In this document: positions 1 through 12,521 of the stretch, in pieces
How positions within the stretch are numbered: position 1 is the stretch's first letter
Layout of the letters: the number at the start of each line of letters is the position of its first letter
Source: Anthopleura xanthogrammica
Lineage: Eukaryota; Cnidaria; Anthozoa; Actiniaria; Actiniidae
Assembly: GCA_964019055.1 (NCBI GenBank)
Contig: OZ025206.1
Coordinates: 26,036,906 to 26,100,905, forward strand
Direction of reading: 5' to 3'
DNA length: 64,000 nucleotides
Position numbers and translations under genes: made by a program
The notes under the pieces: model-generated
What the model saw: the letters and a program-made list of their open reading frames with translations, nothing else
Database searches by the model: none
Told to the model about the DNA's origin: nothing

Positions 1-3000
1 AGAAAACAAAGACAACAGGTGTTAGTAATTATAATAAAAGTGAGATAACTGGAAAGAATATTAGAGTCACAGCACCCATTACTATCCTTAAGTTGACCCC
101 CAGGGATTGAGTTCCAATAATAGTAACACAAATAAATAGATGGGATTTTATCAAAGGTACATTTCACAGGTTCATCTGAAGAAAAAGTGGCTTAAGAACA
201 AGTACTGTACATGTACCATGATATGAAGAACAGCACTTCCAAGGGGATGTGCATCCAGAATAGTCCTCAACAGCTTCCCTGTCTGGAGGTCCCACATGGT
301 GATCTGACAATAAAAGCATCATAATCATTGATACATCAAACTAGTTTTCTTATACTTTATCAAGCCGGGCTGACAGATGGTACAGCTGTACATGTATCAA
401 CAAAGTGTTTTCTTGTCTGAAAGTTTTTAACCAATCAGAGGAGCAAGGTGAGGTGACGACATACATGTAAATATTCCAAATTACCTGCCCTCTTGCATGA
501 CCAGCTAATAGTCTCGTACAGTCTTCGTTGATACCCAGTGCCGTAACAGCACCATACTCTCCACCTGAAATCCAAGTACAGTTTTTAATCAAATCTTGTA
601 ATACCTCGACTTGAAACAATTGTTTGAAGGCAATATGTGGTGTAACTCTGATATCTGCTAAATACTGCAATTCACATAATATATATAGACTGGTCATAAA
701 TAGTTTAATAAAGAAAAATAATAAAAAATATAATATTAAAAATTTATTTCAAACGACAAGAAGTAAAACGTTACCCATGGCAGTGTTTCCTAGAACAAGC
801 TTTAATGTTTGCTTAGGATCTGCAAAAAGAAAGTTATTTTATTATTAAATTACTAAGGTATAAATGGGACGATTCATTTACATAATGTGGACATTAAGAT
901 CCACCACAGGAGTGAGGACGGAGATCGGACAATGATGTGAACATGTTTTCAAAACGGTTTTTCATGTATGCCATCTTCCTCGGATGTTCTAGTAATGGCA
1001 ACAGCAATAACGATGGCAAGCTCCCTTAATCAGTAAGGAAAGGGGTGTCATTCTTTAAGTGGGTGTCTGTAAAGTGGGGTAAAACTGAATGACTGCATAA
1101 TGTATTAGCCCTGGCCAGGGGGTTAGGTTATACTAAGTATTTGAATGTGTCCTTACCAAATATTAAGATTATTCCATGAGATGTTCCGACAGCTATAAGA
1201 GATGATACAGCCTAATGGAAACAGGACAAACAAGATTTCTTTATGACATTACTGATTGACTATAACCTACGATTAACAAGTACTTGTAACATATTATATT
1301 CAACATTGGAAGTGACCTGGTAAAAATCCATATACAGTTATCTTTTATTTCTTGATATTACATAAACCTACCATTGCTGTTGGTAGCCCTGCATCCACTT
1401 TTGACTGGAAAAGAAAATTTAAGACTTTTCAATAATAGACCTAATTCATCTCGTGGGGTAATGTCTAATCATTTCAGATGAGGTATCATTCTCTTGAGAA
1501 CAAGATTTTTGTGTTTCAGTTGTATTCATATTCATGTGTCTTCTCATGTGCAACCGTTAAAGAAAGAAATGACACTCAAGGGAATGACACATGAAATGGG
1601 AAAACATTTATTTAATTTAAGCCTGGTTTACAATACATGTAGTGAAGCAAGCATACTGTAAGTATAACGACATACTGTATGCATGTGCAGAGAGTACCTA
1701 AAGGTTTAGTGAATGTTTTGTTCTATCAAAATAAAAAGGGTTAACTAAATGTAAAAGACTACACGTATTTGAACTTGTGTATGGTATGTTGTTATGCTTG
1801 CATTAATTGCTAGTGTGAACCATACTTTAGGTCTATGGCCACCCTTGCTACTCTAAACTGTACTTACACATGCAGAAACCATTTGAGAAGAGACATTCTT
1901 GAGAATAATGTGCCGTAATACGGATCCATGTTTGCTGGTTTCTTGTTTCCTTGGTCTAGAAAAAACAAGATTTTATGTAAAAATGCAAACATGGTTTTGC
2001 TTGTGTTTGTAAACACACAATAAATTGAAAGTGGTGTAGCAGTGAGAGTGCTTGCCTCTCTCAAATGCGACATGGGTTCAAGGGTTTTTCTCTGGGTTCT
2101 CTGGTTTTCCTCGCTCCACAGAAATCAACTTCCAAAATTCAATTCAATCTAGAAGGGCCTAGATGAAAATTACTCAGTCTATGTAACTCTAGTATGGTTA
2201 CCCTTCTACAGTATTTTGTCCAATGACAACATGACCTTAATTATGTAAGTTAAAAACTGTCAGTGACAAAGTCAAATTACTTTCAAGTTTCAGTCTCAAA
2301 TGATCCATTTGATGATAGATACACACTTACACTCTAAGCTGGAAGTACAGTAGCATATGAGGGCCATGTTCTTCAATAACTAACTAACTTCATTTCATAA
2401 GATGGCAGTAAATGGGCTTTGTTGTAAACAAGCTTTTTTTCCCAGGTGAACGGAATCTTTAGATATTCAATTTTCTATCTTTGTTAGCTTATAGCCCTTA
2501 GACCTCACTTCTATTCTTTTGTTTTAACCCATTTACGGCTTAGAGCGTATCTTATTCCTTTGGTCCTTTTCCCATTTCAGACCATGAATTATTCCCTTGA
2601 ATAAAAAAAGTTATTTGTTTTATCAAGGAAATGACATGTGGTCTGAAATGGGAAAACAAATAATAAGGTCTATTAGCCATTCATTCTGAGGTTGAGGAAA
2701 AAACTGGGTTTAGTTGGCATTGCAGTGCATTATGGGACTGTTTAAGGGGACAAAATAGATGCCACATTGGAAATGCACTGTTATGCCAACTCGACTCATC
2801 TTTTCCTCGACATCAGAATGGTTAATTAAATAACACCTACACAAGGTCCAGGTTAAGAGGTGATGAGAGGGCTTCATCATGCAAGATTGAAGCTAATTCT
2901 GGGTCATAATCTACTCCACTAGGATCATCGTCCTTCTGTGGAAAAAAGATACAATTCAATAATTTGAGGCATATAAAGTCCTTCTGAATAATCACTGCAG

Positions 3001-4743
3001 CTATCAAATCTGTGTAAATCAGGGCTCACAAAACAATGGCACTTGTCTGGCTAACCACCTCTTAGACTGGTCCTCTTGGCTGGTCACATTGCTTGACTGG
3101 TCACAAGATGACCAGTCCAAGGTGACCAGCCATCATCTCCAGCCATTGATCAGCCATTATTTTAACCTCAGTAAACTAAGGGACAGTCACATATAAGCAC
3201 ATACAGTTCCTGTTAATACACTTCTAATGATTCCTGGGATAGTTAAAAGAGGGTCTTGAAGGGGGGTCCTTATTCCAATTTTGAGCCCAAGATATTGCAA
3301 AATCCCAGCCCCAGTAACGGCCAAAATCCATGTCCCAGTGCATGAAATCCCATTTACCCAGCCGGGGGAAAAAGGCGAATCCCAGCTCCCATTTTACCCC
3401 TTCATGACCCTCTTGAGGTATCAGCTAACACAAATTATTGGTTTGCTTTTAGTTTGTGTAGCACGCTTAATATTCAATGAAATTCCAACAAAGTATACAT
3501 TTTCCGAAAGGTCTTTTAACAAGGATTGCATATCTGTTAGTCATTTAAAAACAATAATACTTCATTTTGGAAAACACATGGGAAATTTCTATTGAGCTTG
3601 AGACCCCAGAGATGCAAGGACATTACCATTACAACACCCTAGATTCTTCTAGCATAACTGCAGCGGGCCATTATTAGTACAATACTCATCCACACTGTCA
3701 GTTCATCACAATCATAGAATCTACTTATTACGACGTCACTTATTACACTATACTTACTTCATTGAGAATACTCTCAAGTGTGGGGATATTCTCTACTTCT
3801 GGTAAGTCAAGTTCAATATCAACCTAAACAAAATAAATTTTAAAATTACAGGTTGTTGTTTGGATTGTGTAATAATGAATAATATTTGACGTTACTTGTA
3901 AGACAAGATAACTTTCTACATTTTGAGGTTACTACGCTTCTCAGTTGCTCAGTTGAGCTTGGAATGACTGAAGTTTTGTCATGGAGTTTTGTCATTGAAA
4001 AGTGCTATTGTCAGGGGCAAGGTCAAAAGTATTGAATCATATAGTGTGGGTAAAATTCATGTGCTTAATATGCCACCATGGTGATGTCAGTATAATGGCT
4101 GCTTCTTATTGAATACTTTTGACATGCACTTTTCAATGACAAAACTTTGTGACAAAACTTCGGTTGTTCCAAGCTCTTGAAACTGAGAAGCTTAGTATAC
4201 CAGTTACCATTTGCAATCAACTGTAAAACGTCAATTTCTTTCAAAGTAGTTATTAAGTTTGAATCTAGATGTTCTCTGGCTTTTGAAGAAAATGAAAATA
4301 AATCATTTCAATAATTTCTTTGAGCTTTAATCTTTGAACAAGCGACTCAAATTACTGAAGTTAGTTATTCATTCTTTTAAATTCTCTCATGAATACGATA
4401 GGGAAACATATTTTACCAATTATTTTATTTCTGACGAAAAATTTTTGTTCGAATATTGAAAACTTTAATATTTTATACTGCAAAAGAACTAGAGTCCGAG
4501 GAAGATAAAAGGAGGCTGCACAAACAACTTGTTTTTTTCCCCTTCTTGTCAAAAAATGTAGAAAAAAACTACAAGACATACCGAATCAGAGACGTGGCTG
4601 CTGGACCTGAACGACTGTCTGTCCCTTGAACGAGTCGTAAAAGCTGCATCAAATGACTCTAATGACTGTAAGTCACTGGAAGCAGAGAGAAGTCCAGCCA
4701 AAACACCGTCATCTGTAGAAGAAGACCCTCCACCGTCCGCCAT
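1..4743 (-). CDS. VPS8: VPS8, CORVET complex subunit, N-terminal part (gene truncated by window edge)
   Basis: VPS8 is the CORVET-specific tethering subunit that acts with Rab5 on early endosomes. Nine phase-consistent exons can be read on the minus strand: 4582-4743, 3758-3823, 2841-2935, 1868-1955, 1372-1404, 1157-1211, 775-819, 485-564 and 217-303. The start is ATG at 4743 (MADGGGSSS...). Family landmarks in order are an acidic N-terminal tail with PTLESILNE, then HGSVLRH, SKVDAGLPTAM, AVSSLIAVGTSHG, and the WD40-type stretch GEYGAVTALGINEDCTRLL followed by ITMWDLQTGKLLRTI. Human VPS8 has close equivalents of all of these in the same order. The exon ending at 2841 uses GTAGGT rather than the upstream GTGTAG, because only that choice keeps phase. 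The C-terminal helical and RING parts lie beyond position 1. The introns hold MITEs (1440-1612, 2560-2672) and a SINE-like piece near 2045-2150. Confidence 0.9.
1440..1612. mobile_element. MITE, 'TTTCCCATTTCAGACC' palindromic family, VPS8 intron copy
   Basis: Imperfect palindrome with arms around ATTCTCTTGAGAA and TCAAGGGAATGACAC, ending in ATGGGAAAACATT. Related copies occur near 2560-2672, 31459-31622, 40630-40836, 41395-41515, 52880-53270 and 53950-54130. Non-autonomous, with no ORF. Confidence 0.65.
2045..2150 (+). repeat. tRNA-derived SINE-like fragment
   Basis: Contains the recurrent string GGGTTTTTCTCTGGGTTCTC, followed by GGTTTTCCTCGCTCCACAGAAATCAAC and an AATTCAATTC tail. The same order of blocks recurs at several places in the window, such as 13310-13450, 27130-27330 and 47345-47590 (reverse). 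Confidence 0.55.
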
Positions 4744-6609
4744 CTTGAATGAATACCTGACCAGCTCTCTTGTCCACAGGAAGCCCACAATTAACAGTCA
4801 CAATCTCGAGCCCAGAGTCGTCCGGTTTTTTGGTCAGCGGGCTGGCGCTGATCACATAGCAGGGAAAGCGCTGGAAGACTCTGAGTACAAAATTGACAGA
4901 GTCAGGGCACCGCTAATTCATGATCAATGATTAAAATTGCAAGCAGCTCGTAACAACCGAGCTGGCGTGAGTATTTTAATAATCAGTTTTTTAAAAAACT
5001 GCTGTAAAAATTAGTACAAAAATTGTCCAACAAATTAATCTTTGCCATTAATTAAACCATAACTTGTTAAGAAATTCCTTGCATGATACTGTTGTATACC
5101 CCAAACGAATCGCACCCTAAAAAAGATATTTTACGTCATAGTTAATAAACCAACGCCTTTATTGACGTCACTTGCTAAGATTGTTATATTAAACTAACCA
5201 CTCCCCGCGGTTTGGTCAGCCATCGTGAGGCTTTGGCACTATCAAGTCTTCAGATAATCATCATTGCCTTAGATGGTGTTGTTTGTGCAAAGAGTTCATC
5301 AGTTCCGTTTCATTACCCGCTCCTAAAAAAAAAAACGAGATTGACTAGTTTTGATAACGACCACGAACGCTGGTGGAAAATAAAAATAATTTTTCAGCTT
5401 TGCCGGATTTCTTTTCGTTCTTATACGTCTTTTGTTGTTTTTGAAAATGATTACAATCCACACCCACCCCTCAAACGATCCTTCTAAAGTTCTAACAGAA
5501 AAGTGCTTGATCGTGATATTAAAGCATGTAAAAGAAAGAAACAAGGAAGAAAAAACTTTGGACCAGGTTAACATGGCCGCCACGTCTTTTCGGTTTTGGG
5601 ATATCGATATCTTTAGTCTAGGGAATGATCACACGGCCTGAAAAGAAGTCCATAACTATTTATGGACTTCTGTTACAAAGCAAAATTATAGATTAGAAGA
5701 GAAATGTATATAAGCTTTCCACTGCAATTCAGAAACCATTTTATTTTATTCATGACAATAAATTTGCTTTTGGCAATAATCATAACTCAGCTACAAGTTA
5801 TAAATACACACACAAAAACACAGTGTATAGCGAGGTTCCATTGTTAAGAGGGAACCTCATGATCAAAATTTGCCGTATCCTGCACTGATATTTATACACG
5901 CTTTACTTATATTTATTTCACTTGATAATGACATCGGACGATGTCGAAACGTAGTAATCTCTTTGTGTTTGTTTTTCTGATAAATTTTATATCAAAGCAT
6001 TCTAGACTCATCAACATTTGTCGTATTGGCATTTTATAATTTAACACATTTCCTGAAGTGTTCTCGGGGCTCAGTTACAGAAATATTTGCTACGGAATAG
6101 ATCAGTTCGAATCCTAAAGACATGACATTCATTCACTTCAATCTTAAACCAATAATTAATCGATCATTCCTTTTACAGTATTTAAGAATCGTCTTACAAC
6201 TGTGCGATTTTTACTTGTGTCTAGGAATAATAATAATGCAAACAAAATGCGATGCAACAATCCAAACAAACGTATTAATAGTCCTGCTATAAGAATTCTA
6301 TATATTTTATATTTAGAAATATTTTATCATGCGATTCCTGATTCAGTTCAGGCTACGCATGGAGCTATATAAGGATAGATTTTCAAATAATTTTCATGGG
6401 GATAGACTTATGTATGGGAGATGTGTTCTCTTACTTCATGCTCTCTTGCGAATACCAATTAACTTCACTACTGCTTTGATAATAGGTTCATTTAGAACCC
6501 TATTAAGGACCAAGCGTTTCAATTAACAATACTTTTAAAAACGTTTTTTGCTATAGTCTTCATTCTAAATCGAAGAAAGAATTTTTGGTCTATACTATAT
6601 GAGCGTATA
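4744..6609. other. Intergenic, VPS8 upstream region
   Basis: No supported gene. A CRE-like TGACGTCA lies at 5163-5170, about 420 bp upstream of the VPS8 start. A small hairpin (AAGTCCATAA / TTATGGACTT) lies at 5645-5670. The open frames here look random. Confidence 0.6.
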
Positions 6610-7662
6610 TTAAGGAAAAAATTCGACCCCGGGTTTACCATCATTATCATCATGATCTTCCTCAGAACGCAGCGCAAGTAACTCTTCCTCGGACTTTCTG
6701 AGAAGGCTCTCATTCTTCATGTGTTGCCTTCTACGTAGTAAAGGCTGATGTGGCATAAAGACCCCTTTTGAAAGACTTGTGCTTGTGGTGTTAGGGGAAC
6801 AGGGCATGCTACGAGCCATTCTGGGCAGCTGAAGCTGATCTCCTCTAGGAGGTCTTGGCGATGATGGTAAACTACAGCATCTTGATTGACTCCCCTGTAA
6901 CTGTTGCTTGTATGGAGATTGGGTATAGCATGCAGAGCAGGTACAGATTGCTGCTTTAACACAAGGAGCTATGTTTGATTGATTGCACAGAAAGGCAAGA
7001 TGCGGGCTGAAGGCCGTCCTAGGAACTTCCATTGGATTGTACGGGGATGAGGGGACGCTGTACGAGGTATAGGGAGATAAAGGCTGGCTTTGTGGTGGAC
7101 CTTGGCAGCATCCTGGCGTTTGTTCGTGTACTGGGAAGACATAGCAAAAGCACCCAGGATAATTACCTTGACTGTGCATCGTAAAAGGAGAAAGTTGAGA
7201 TCTAGGACTCGGAACGTAGCAAGGTGACGAGCAACAGGGACACCCAGAACCACTATTTGTACTCTGGGGTGTAAGAGGAGAACGTAACAATCTTTCATAT
7301 CTCGGATTTGAGTCGTACGGGGACAAGCAACCACAGCTCCCGGAACTACCTGTACTGCTACGTGGAGTAAGGGGAGAATGCAGTGATCTTCCGAGCCTTG
7401 GCTGACTTCTTGGACTGAAAGGTGGTGGTGTTGAAACCGAATTTCCATAAACGTGGTCACTCCCGTTCGTTTGGGGACATAACTGGAGTCGCAAAGATGG
7501 ACGACTATTCCTTTGAATAATGCGCTCTTCGACGGCCATTTTCTTCATGCCAGTCTTCTCCTCTCTGTTGGCATCTTCGCCTTTAAAGATTCTGCCGTTC
7601 CTGTCTTCGAAATATTCGCATAACTCTGTCATGGATAGCGGAGTGCTTTCTCTTCTAGTCAT
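6610..7662 (-). CDS. Unrecognised Ser/Pro/Cys-rich protein, TPLSM-YFE family (divergent member)
   Basis: Single-exon ORF of 350 residues. I do not recognise a named family. Residues about 6-29 read STPLSMTELCEYFEDRN followed by GRIFKGED. The same block begins the three paralogs at 12.8, 17.4 and 21.8 kb (TPLSM, then YFE.RN..IF.G), so it is probably the functional core. The remainder is low-complexity and probably disordered. It is rich in SPL, SPR, SPY and SPSS proline-directed sites with scattered Cys clusters (GSCGCLSPY, GCPCCSSPC), and contains an internal duplication of about 26 residues (SLHSPLTP... and LLRSPLTP...). The C-terminus is acidic (KSEEELLALRSEEDHDDND). No signal peptide or membrane segment is visible. 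A TATA box lies 60 bp upstream, which supports the chosen start. The many SP sites would suit kinase substrates, but that is a guess. Confidence 0.72.
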   Translation of the reverse strand: MTRRESTPLSMTELCEYFEDRNGRIFKGEDANREEKTGMKKMAVEERIIQRNSRPSLRLQLCPQTNGSDHVYGNSVSTPPPFSPRSQPRLGRSLHSPLTPRSSTGSSGSCGCLSPYDSNPRYERLLRSPLTPQSTNSGSGCPCCSSPCYVPSPRSQLSPFTMHSQGNYPGCFCYVFPVHEQTPGCCQGPPQSQPLSPYTSYSVPSSPYNPMEVPRTAFSPHLAFLCNQSNIAPCVKAAICTCSACYTQSPYKQQLQGSQSRCCSLPSSPRPPRGDQLQLPRMARSMPCSPNTTSTSLSKGVFMPHQPLLRRRQHMKNESLLRKSEEELLALRSEEDHDDNDGKPGVEFFP

Positions 7663-7790
7663 CTTGTCCTATCTTTGTTCTACAAGATAAACCTAGTGAA
7701 CAAAAGCTTCAAAGCAGTTTATATTTATAGTGTTGAAGTGAAGTCCTTCAAGATTCGAGCCGGAAAGCGCAAGGGTGAAATGACGTCACT
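7663..7790 (-). promoter_or_regulatory. Promoter of the 6.6-kb gene: TATA box and CRE
   Basis: Read on the minus strand, CTATAAATA lies at 7722-7730, 60 bp before the ATG at 7662. A perfect palindromic CRE, TGACGTCA, lies at 7781-7788, about 50 bp further upstream. This is a typical cAMP/CREB-type core promoter arrangement. Responsiveness is inferred. Confidence 0.55.
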
Positions 7791-9131
7791 CTGGCGTAAT
7801 TGACTAGCCCCGCCCATTGCGTCAATTAATGAATAGAAGGTAATCAAATTCTGTTGCCATCGAAACTAAAGCTAAACAAATCACCATCGCTAACCAAAGG
7901 GAAAAATTAAACAGGGTTCGTTCGTTAAAGACACTGAAAATCGATCTAGAAATTAGTATATATTGCTGTGAAGACGATCGCGAACCGAATCATGCTATCC
8001 AAGCAAGTAATTAGCAGAGCAGATAAGTCTTAAGTGGGCCTTAATTAAAATTAATAAAACATAATTTGTTCATTATGGATCATTAGCTGAATCAAACTGG
8101 TATGTTCTTGAATATCCGGAATTTTGATTTCTGGACTCGGTGTTGTATGTGAGAAAGTTGCATGGGATAAAAATTTAATAATTTTCGTAAGGGGAGGTAA
8201 ACCAGAGAACCCGGCCGAGAAAAAACCTCGAAGTACAGGGGAGAACCAACTAACAACTCTAGCTAGCTACTCTCGTATGATGGTGAGTCCGAGAAATCAA
8301 ATTTTAACATATGAAGATTTTATATATAGCGAAGTTGTTTCAAATGAACATTGTCTTCCCTTTCGTTTTTATATTTTTTTCATTTCAAGAATAAGATAGA
8401 CAAAAAAGCTTGAACCGTTCCATAGAAAGTGTAATTCCCAGCTGTAATTTTGAGTTGCGCATGCTTAGAAGGCAGGTTGTTCTCTTCACGTGTCCCCCCT
8501 GGTTTGTGCTTATTTTAAAAATGTCAAGATATTCGTCATTCATTAAGTGAAACTCAGTCGGAATGCCGTTTTCTTTTCGCCAATTTGTTAAAAATCACTA
8601 TAAGTTATTTTTAAAGTAATGTTTGTGATTGTTTCGTACGCCGAGTTTTACTTTTCGTAATTGAGCTTTTATAATTAAGCTTTTCGTCAAACACCGCGTT
8701 TGAAATAAATAAAAGTCAAGGCTTTTATGAATAAAACATGCATTCAATTCTATTATTTTATCATGATAGCACAGTATTTGCTTTCAAAAATGCATTGGTA
8801 TTTAAGCTTAGTAGTTTAGATTGTAGCCGGGATTTTTCCCTCTGATATTTGAGCAATTCTTACTTTCTTCATAGTTGTCTGCACTGTCGCTTCTTATTTT
8901 TGGTTTAATGAATTTTCTTCTAAAAAATTAAAGTCTTCGAAACAATATTCTGAATCCACGTTCACATTCAGATTATTTTCTTCCGTGATTTATAATTTCC
9001 CCTCGAAAGGCTGACCGTGTCTCTTTCCTCTGATATGAACACGGTAGTCAGCCAATCAGAGCGCGCGTAGCATCTCAAATATTTCATAAATAGATATACA
9101 GATTGCAACACAGAGTCCTTGATTAATTGGT
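7791..9131. other. Intergenic, no gene seen
   Basis: AT-rich with no supported coding region. A reverse-oriented SINE-like piece lies at about 8195-8275 (ACCAGAGAACCCGG, GGGGAGAACCAACTA). Confidence 0.6.
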
Positions 9132-11365
9132 TAATCTCTCTACGTCAGTCTATCGTTGTAACACGCACACATACTTCTCGTGTCTCTCTACGCCAGTCTA
9201 TCATTGTAACACGTACATACACTTCTCGGGTCTCTCTACTTCCCTATCGTTGTAACACGCACACATACTTCTCGGGTCTCTCTACTTCCCTATCGTTGTA
9301 ACACGCACACTTACTTCTCGTGTCTCTCTACGTCAGTCTATCGTTGTAACACGCACACTTACTTCTCGTGTCTCTCTACGTCAGTCTATCGTTATAACAC
9401 GCACACATACTTCTCGTGTCTCTCTACGCCAGTCTATCGTTATAACACGCACACATACTTCTCGTGTCTCTCTACGTCAGTGTATCGTTATAACACGCAC
9501 ACATACTTCTCGAGTCTCTCTACGTCAGTCTATCGTTGTAACACGTACATACACTTCTCGGGTCTCTCTACTTCCCTATCGTTGTGACACGCACACATAC
9601 TTCTCGGGTCTCTCTACTTCCCTATCGTTGTAACACGTACATACACTTCTCGGGTCTCTCTACTTCCCTATCGTTGTAACACGCACACATACTTCTCGGG
9701 TCTCTCTACTTCCCTATCGTTGTAACACGCACACTTACTTCTCGTGTCTCTCTACGTCAGTCTATCGTTGTAACACGCACACTTACTTCTCGTGTCTCTC
9801 TACGTCAGTCTATCGTTGTAACACGCACACTTACTTCTCGTGTCTCTCTACGTCAGTCTATCGTTATAACACGCACACATACTTCTCGTGTCTCTCTACG
9901 CCAGTCTATCGTTATAACACGCACACATACTTCTCGTGTCTCTCTACGTCAGTGTATCGTTATAACACGCACACATACTTCTCGAGTCTCTCTACGTCAG
10001 TCTATCGTTGTAACACGTACATACACTTCTCGGGTCTCTCTACTTCTCTATCGTTGTAACACGAACACATACTTCTCGTGTCTCTCTACGTCAGTCTATC
10101 GTTGTAACACGTACATACACTTCTCGGGTCTCTCTACTTCCCTATCGTTGTAACACGCACACATACTTCTCGTGTCTCTCTACGTTAGTCTATCGTTGTA
10201 ACACGCACACTTACTTCTCGGGTCTCTCTACGTCAGTCTATCGTTGTAACACGCACACTTACTTCTCGTGTCTCTCTACTTCCCTATCGTTGTAACACGC
10301 ACACTTACTTCTCGTGTCTCTCTACGTCAGTCTATCGTTGTAACACGTACATACACTTCTCGGGTCTCTCTACTTCCCTATCGTTGTAACACGCACACTT
10401 ACTTCTCGTGTCTCTCTACGTCAGTCTATCGTTATAACACGCACACTTACTTCTCGTGTCTCTCTACACCAATCTATCGTTGTAACACGCACACACACTT
10501 CTCTGGTCTCTCTACTTCCCTATCGTTGTAAAACGCACACACTTCGCGGGTCTCTCTACGTCCCTATTGTTGTAACAAGCACACACACTTCGCGGGTCTC
10601 TCTACTTCCCTATTGTTGTAACACGCACACACACTTCGCGGGTCTCTCTACTTCCCTATTGTTGTAACAAGCACACACACTTCGCGGGTCTCTCTACTTC
10701 CCTATTGTTGTAACAAGCACACACACTTCGCGGGTCTCTCTACGTCCCTATTGTTGTAACAAGCACACACACTTCGCGGGTCTCTCTACGTCCCTATCGT
10801 TGTAACAAGCACACACACTTCTTGGGTCTCTCTACTTCCCTATCGTTGTAACCCCACACACTTCTCGTGTCTCTCTACGTCCCTATGGTTGTAACAAGCA
10901 CACACACTTCTCGGGTCTCTCTACGTCCCTATCGTTGTAACAAGCACACTCACTTCTCGGGTCTCTCTACGTCCCTATCGTTGTAACAAGAACACATACT
11001 TCTAGGGTCTCTCTGCACCAATCTATCGTTGTAACAAGAACACATACTTCTAGAGTCTCTCTACACCAATCTATCGTTGTAACACGCACACACACTTCTC
11101 GGGTCTCTCTACGTCCCTATCGTTGTAACAAGCACACACACTTCTAGGGTCTCCCTACACCAATCTATCGTTGCAACAAGCACACATACTTCTAGGGTCT
11201 CTCTGCACCAATTTATCGTTGTAACAAGCACACATACTTCTCGGATCTCTCTACGTCAATCTATCGTTGTAACAAGCACACATACTTCTCGGGTCTCTCT
11301 ACGTCAATCTATCGTTGTAACAAGCACACATACTTCAGTTCTAGGGTCTCTCTACGCTTCTATCC
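9132..11365 (+). repeat. Minisatellite, 46/48-bp units, about 46 copies
   Basis: Two main unit types alternate. The 48-bp unit begins TCTCTCTACGTCAGTCTATC and the 46-bp unit begins TCTCTCTACTTCCCTATCG. Both continue GTTGTAACACGCACACATAC and TTCTCGTG or TTCTCGGG. The left two-thirds show a higher-order period: the rare TTCTCGAGTC variant recurs at 9511 and 9983, 472 bp apart, with matching neighbours. From about 10540 rightwards the units change to AACAAGCACACACACTTCGCGGG and are more degenerate. ORFs inside are by-products of the repeat. Confidence 0.95.
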
Positions 11366-12202
11366 TCAAAGCCTTTTCAGCCAGAAAGGCCGGTGCGCAT
11401 CTGTTCTGCGCATATCGCGTGACAGTGCGCGTGACCTATGTTTTTCAAGATCAAACTCCGTCACGCTCGTTGCGAAAACTATTCTAATCAACTATATCTC
11501 GAAAACAACAACGGTGACCCCAATTTTTTATTTTAGTATTTAATAAAGAAATACATAAGCTGTCAGTGTTGCAAATTTGAAGGGAAAAAAAATGGGAAAA
11601 TCATAAGAAAATCACGTATTTGGATGAAAACGTCAATCTACATGACGGCCAAAGCGTCACGAATGGAGCATGATGGTTACAAATTCGAGCCAAAAACTAC
11701 AAGTTATTTGTATATTTTTATAAATATTTACACATAATATTTATCTATGGGTTATCAGACGGTTGTTCCAAAAACTGTTTAGCAATCCATTTCGGTTTTT
11801 TTTTTTACAAAAAAATGACTTTACTGTTCGACATGTATGTATTGCGCGCAAGCGATTTTCGACAAAAAAAAAAAAAGGCTGCACTTTGACATCGTCTCAC
11901 TCCTAAACGAAAACGGTGACCCCCATTTTTTATTTGTTCAGGGAACTTCTATGATGGTCTTATTTTACCATACGATGTTTGAAGAAAAAAACATTGGAAA
12001 AGTTTTTGCCCGCGAACGTCCTTAAGTTTAGGGCAGGTCAGTTTTGAGATGTGCGTCACCTGAATTCCAGCTTTCCATATATGGCACAAATATTTATCAA
12101 CTAAGATGCATTGAGGAGAAAATATTAATGAGATAACGAATAACGCCCTCATTGAAAATATTCCGGCTTTGTGGGCCTCAAGCTAATTATAGATAATGCT
12201 CA
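11366..12202. other. Intergenic, no gene seen
   Basis: No supported gene. Two similar blocks (near 11505 and 11910, each with AACGGTGACCCC followed by a T-rich run) suggest an old internal duplication. Confidence 0.5.
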
Positions 12203-12298
12203 AGTCAATACGTAGAACACATATATTAATAACTTCTTGGCCGAGCCCGTAGTCAATACGTAGAACACATATATTAATAACTTCTTGGCCGAGCCCGT
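12203..12298 (+). repeat. Perfect 48-bp direct duplication
   Basis: AGTCAATACGTAGAACACAT through GGCCGAGCCCGT occurs twice back to back (12203-12250 and 12251-12298). It lies in the region corresponding to the conserved upstream element of the paralog family (compare TTCTTCGCCAAGCCC near 12620). Confidence 0.85.
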
Positions 12299-12299
12299 A

Positions 12300-12502
12300 C
12301 TATCGCTTATAGAAGATTGAATATTTTCGTATTGGTGAATTCGATGGCACAGGTGAATAATTATATGAAGTTTATGTTTTTGATCCTCGATAAATAAATT
12401 AAAGTCTTGCAGGCATTCAAAGAACACTGCGTTCAAATCATGCCAGGAAGAAAAAGGAAGAAAATGTATAGTACTAATACTGCTTTACGAATGGGACCCT
12501 GA
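12300..12502 (+). pseudogene. Decayed extra copy of the family promoter and gene start
   Basis: Compared with the promoter of the next gene (12640-12768), this stretch repeats its landmarks in the same order: TTGGTGAATTCGATGGCACAG at 12332 onward, a mutated TATA block (AATTATATGAAG), GATCCTCGAT, AAATTAAAGTCTTGC, then AAAGAACACTGCGTTC and an ATG at 12440. That ATG opens only 20 codons, rich in Arg and Lys, and stops at 12500-12502 without the TPLSM block. I read it as a relic of a tandem duplication. A short real peptide cannot be excluded. Confidence 0.6.
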
Positions 12503-12521
12503 AGTCGTTTTTCCATGTTAT

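Noticed and set aside
3281..3595. 104-residue ORF on plus inside the VPS8 gene
   Set aside because: It is intronic, Pro-rich from a dispersed repeat, with no domain.
4745..4930. Divergent small ORF opposite the VPS8 start
   Set aside because: It overlaps the antisense of the VPS8 5' region and has no recognisable domain or promoter.
10268..10531. Coding minisatellite ORF
   Set aside because: The 46/48-bp mixture breaks any frame quickly, and there is no start context or conservation.
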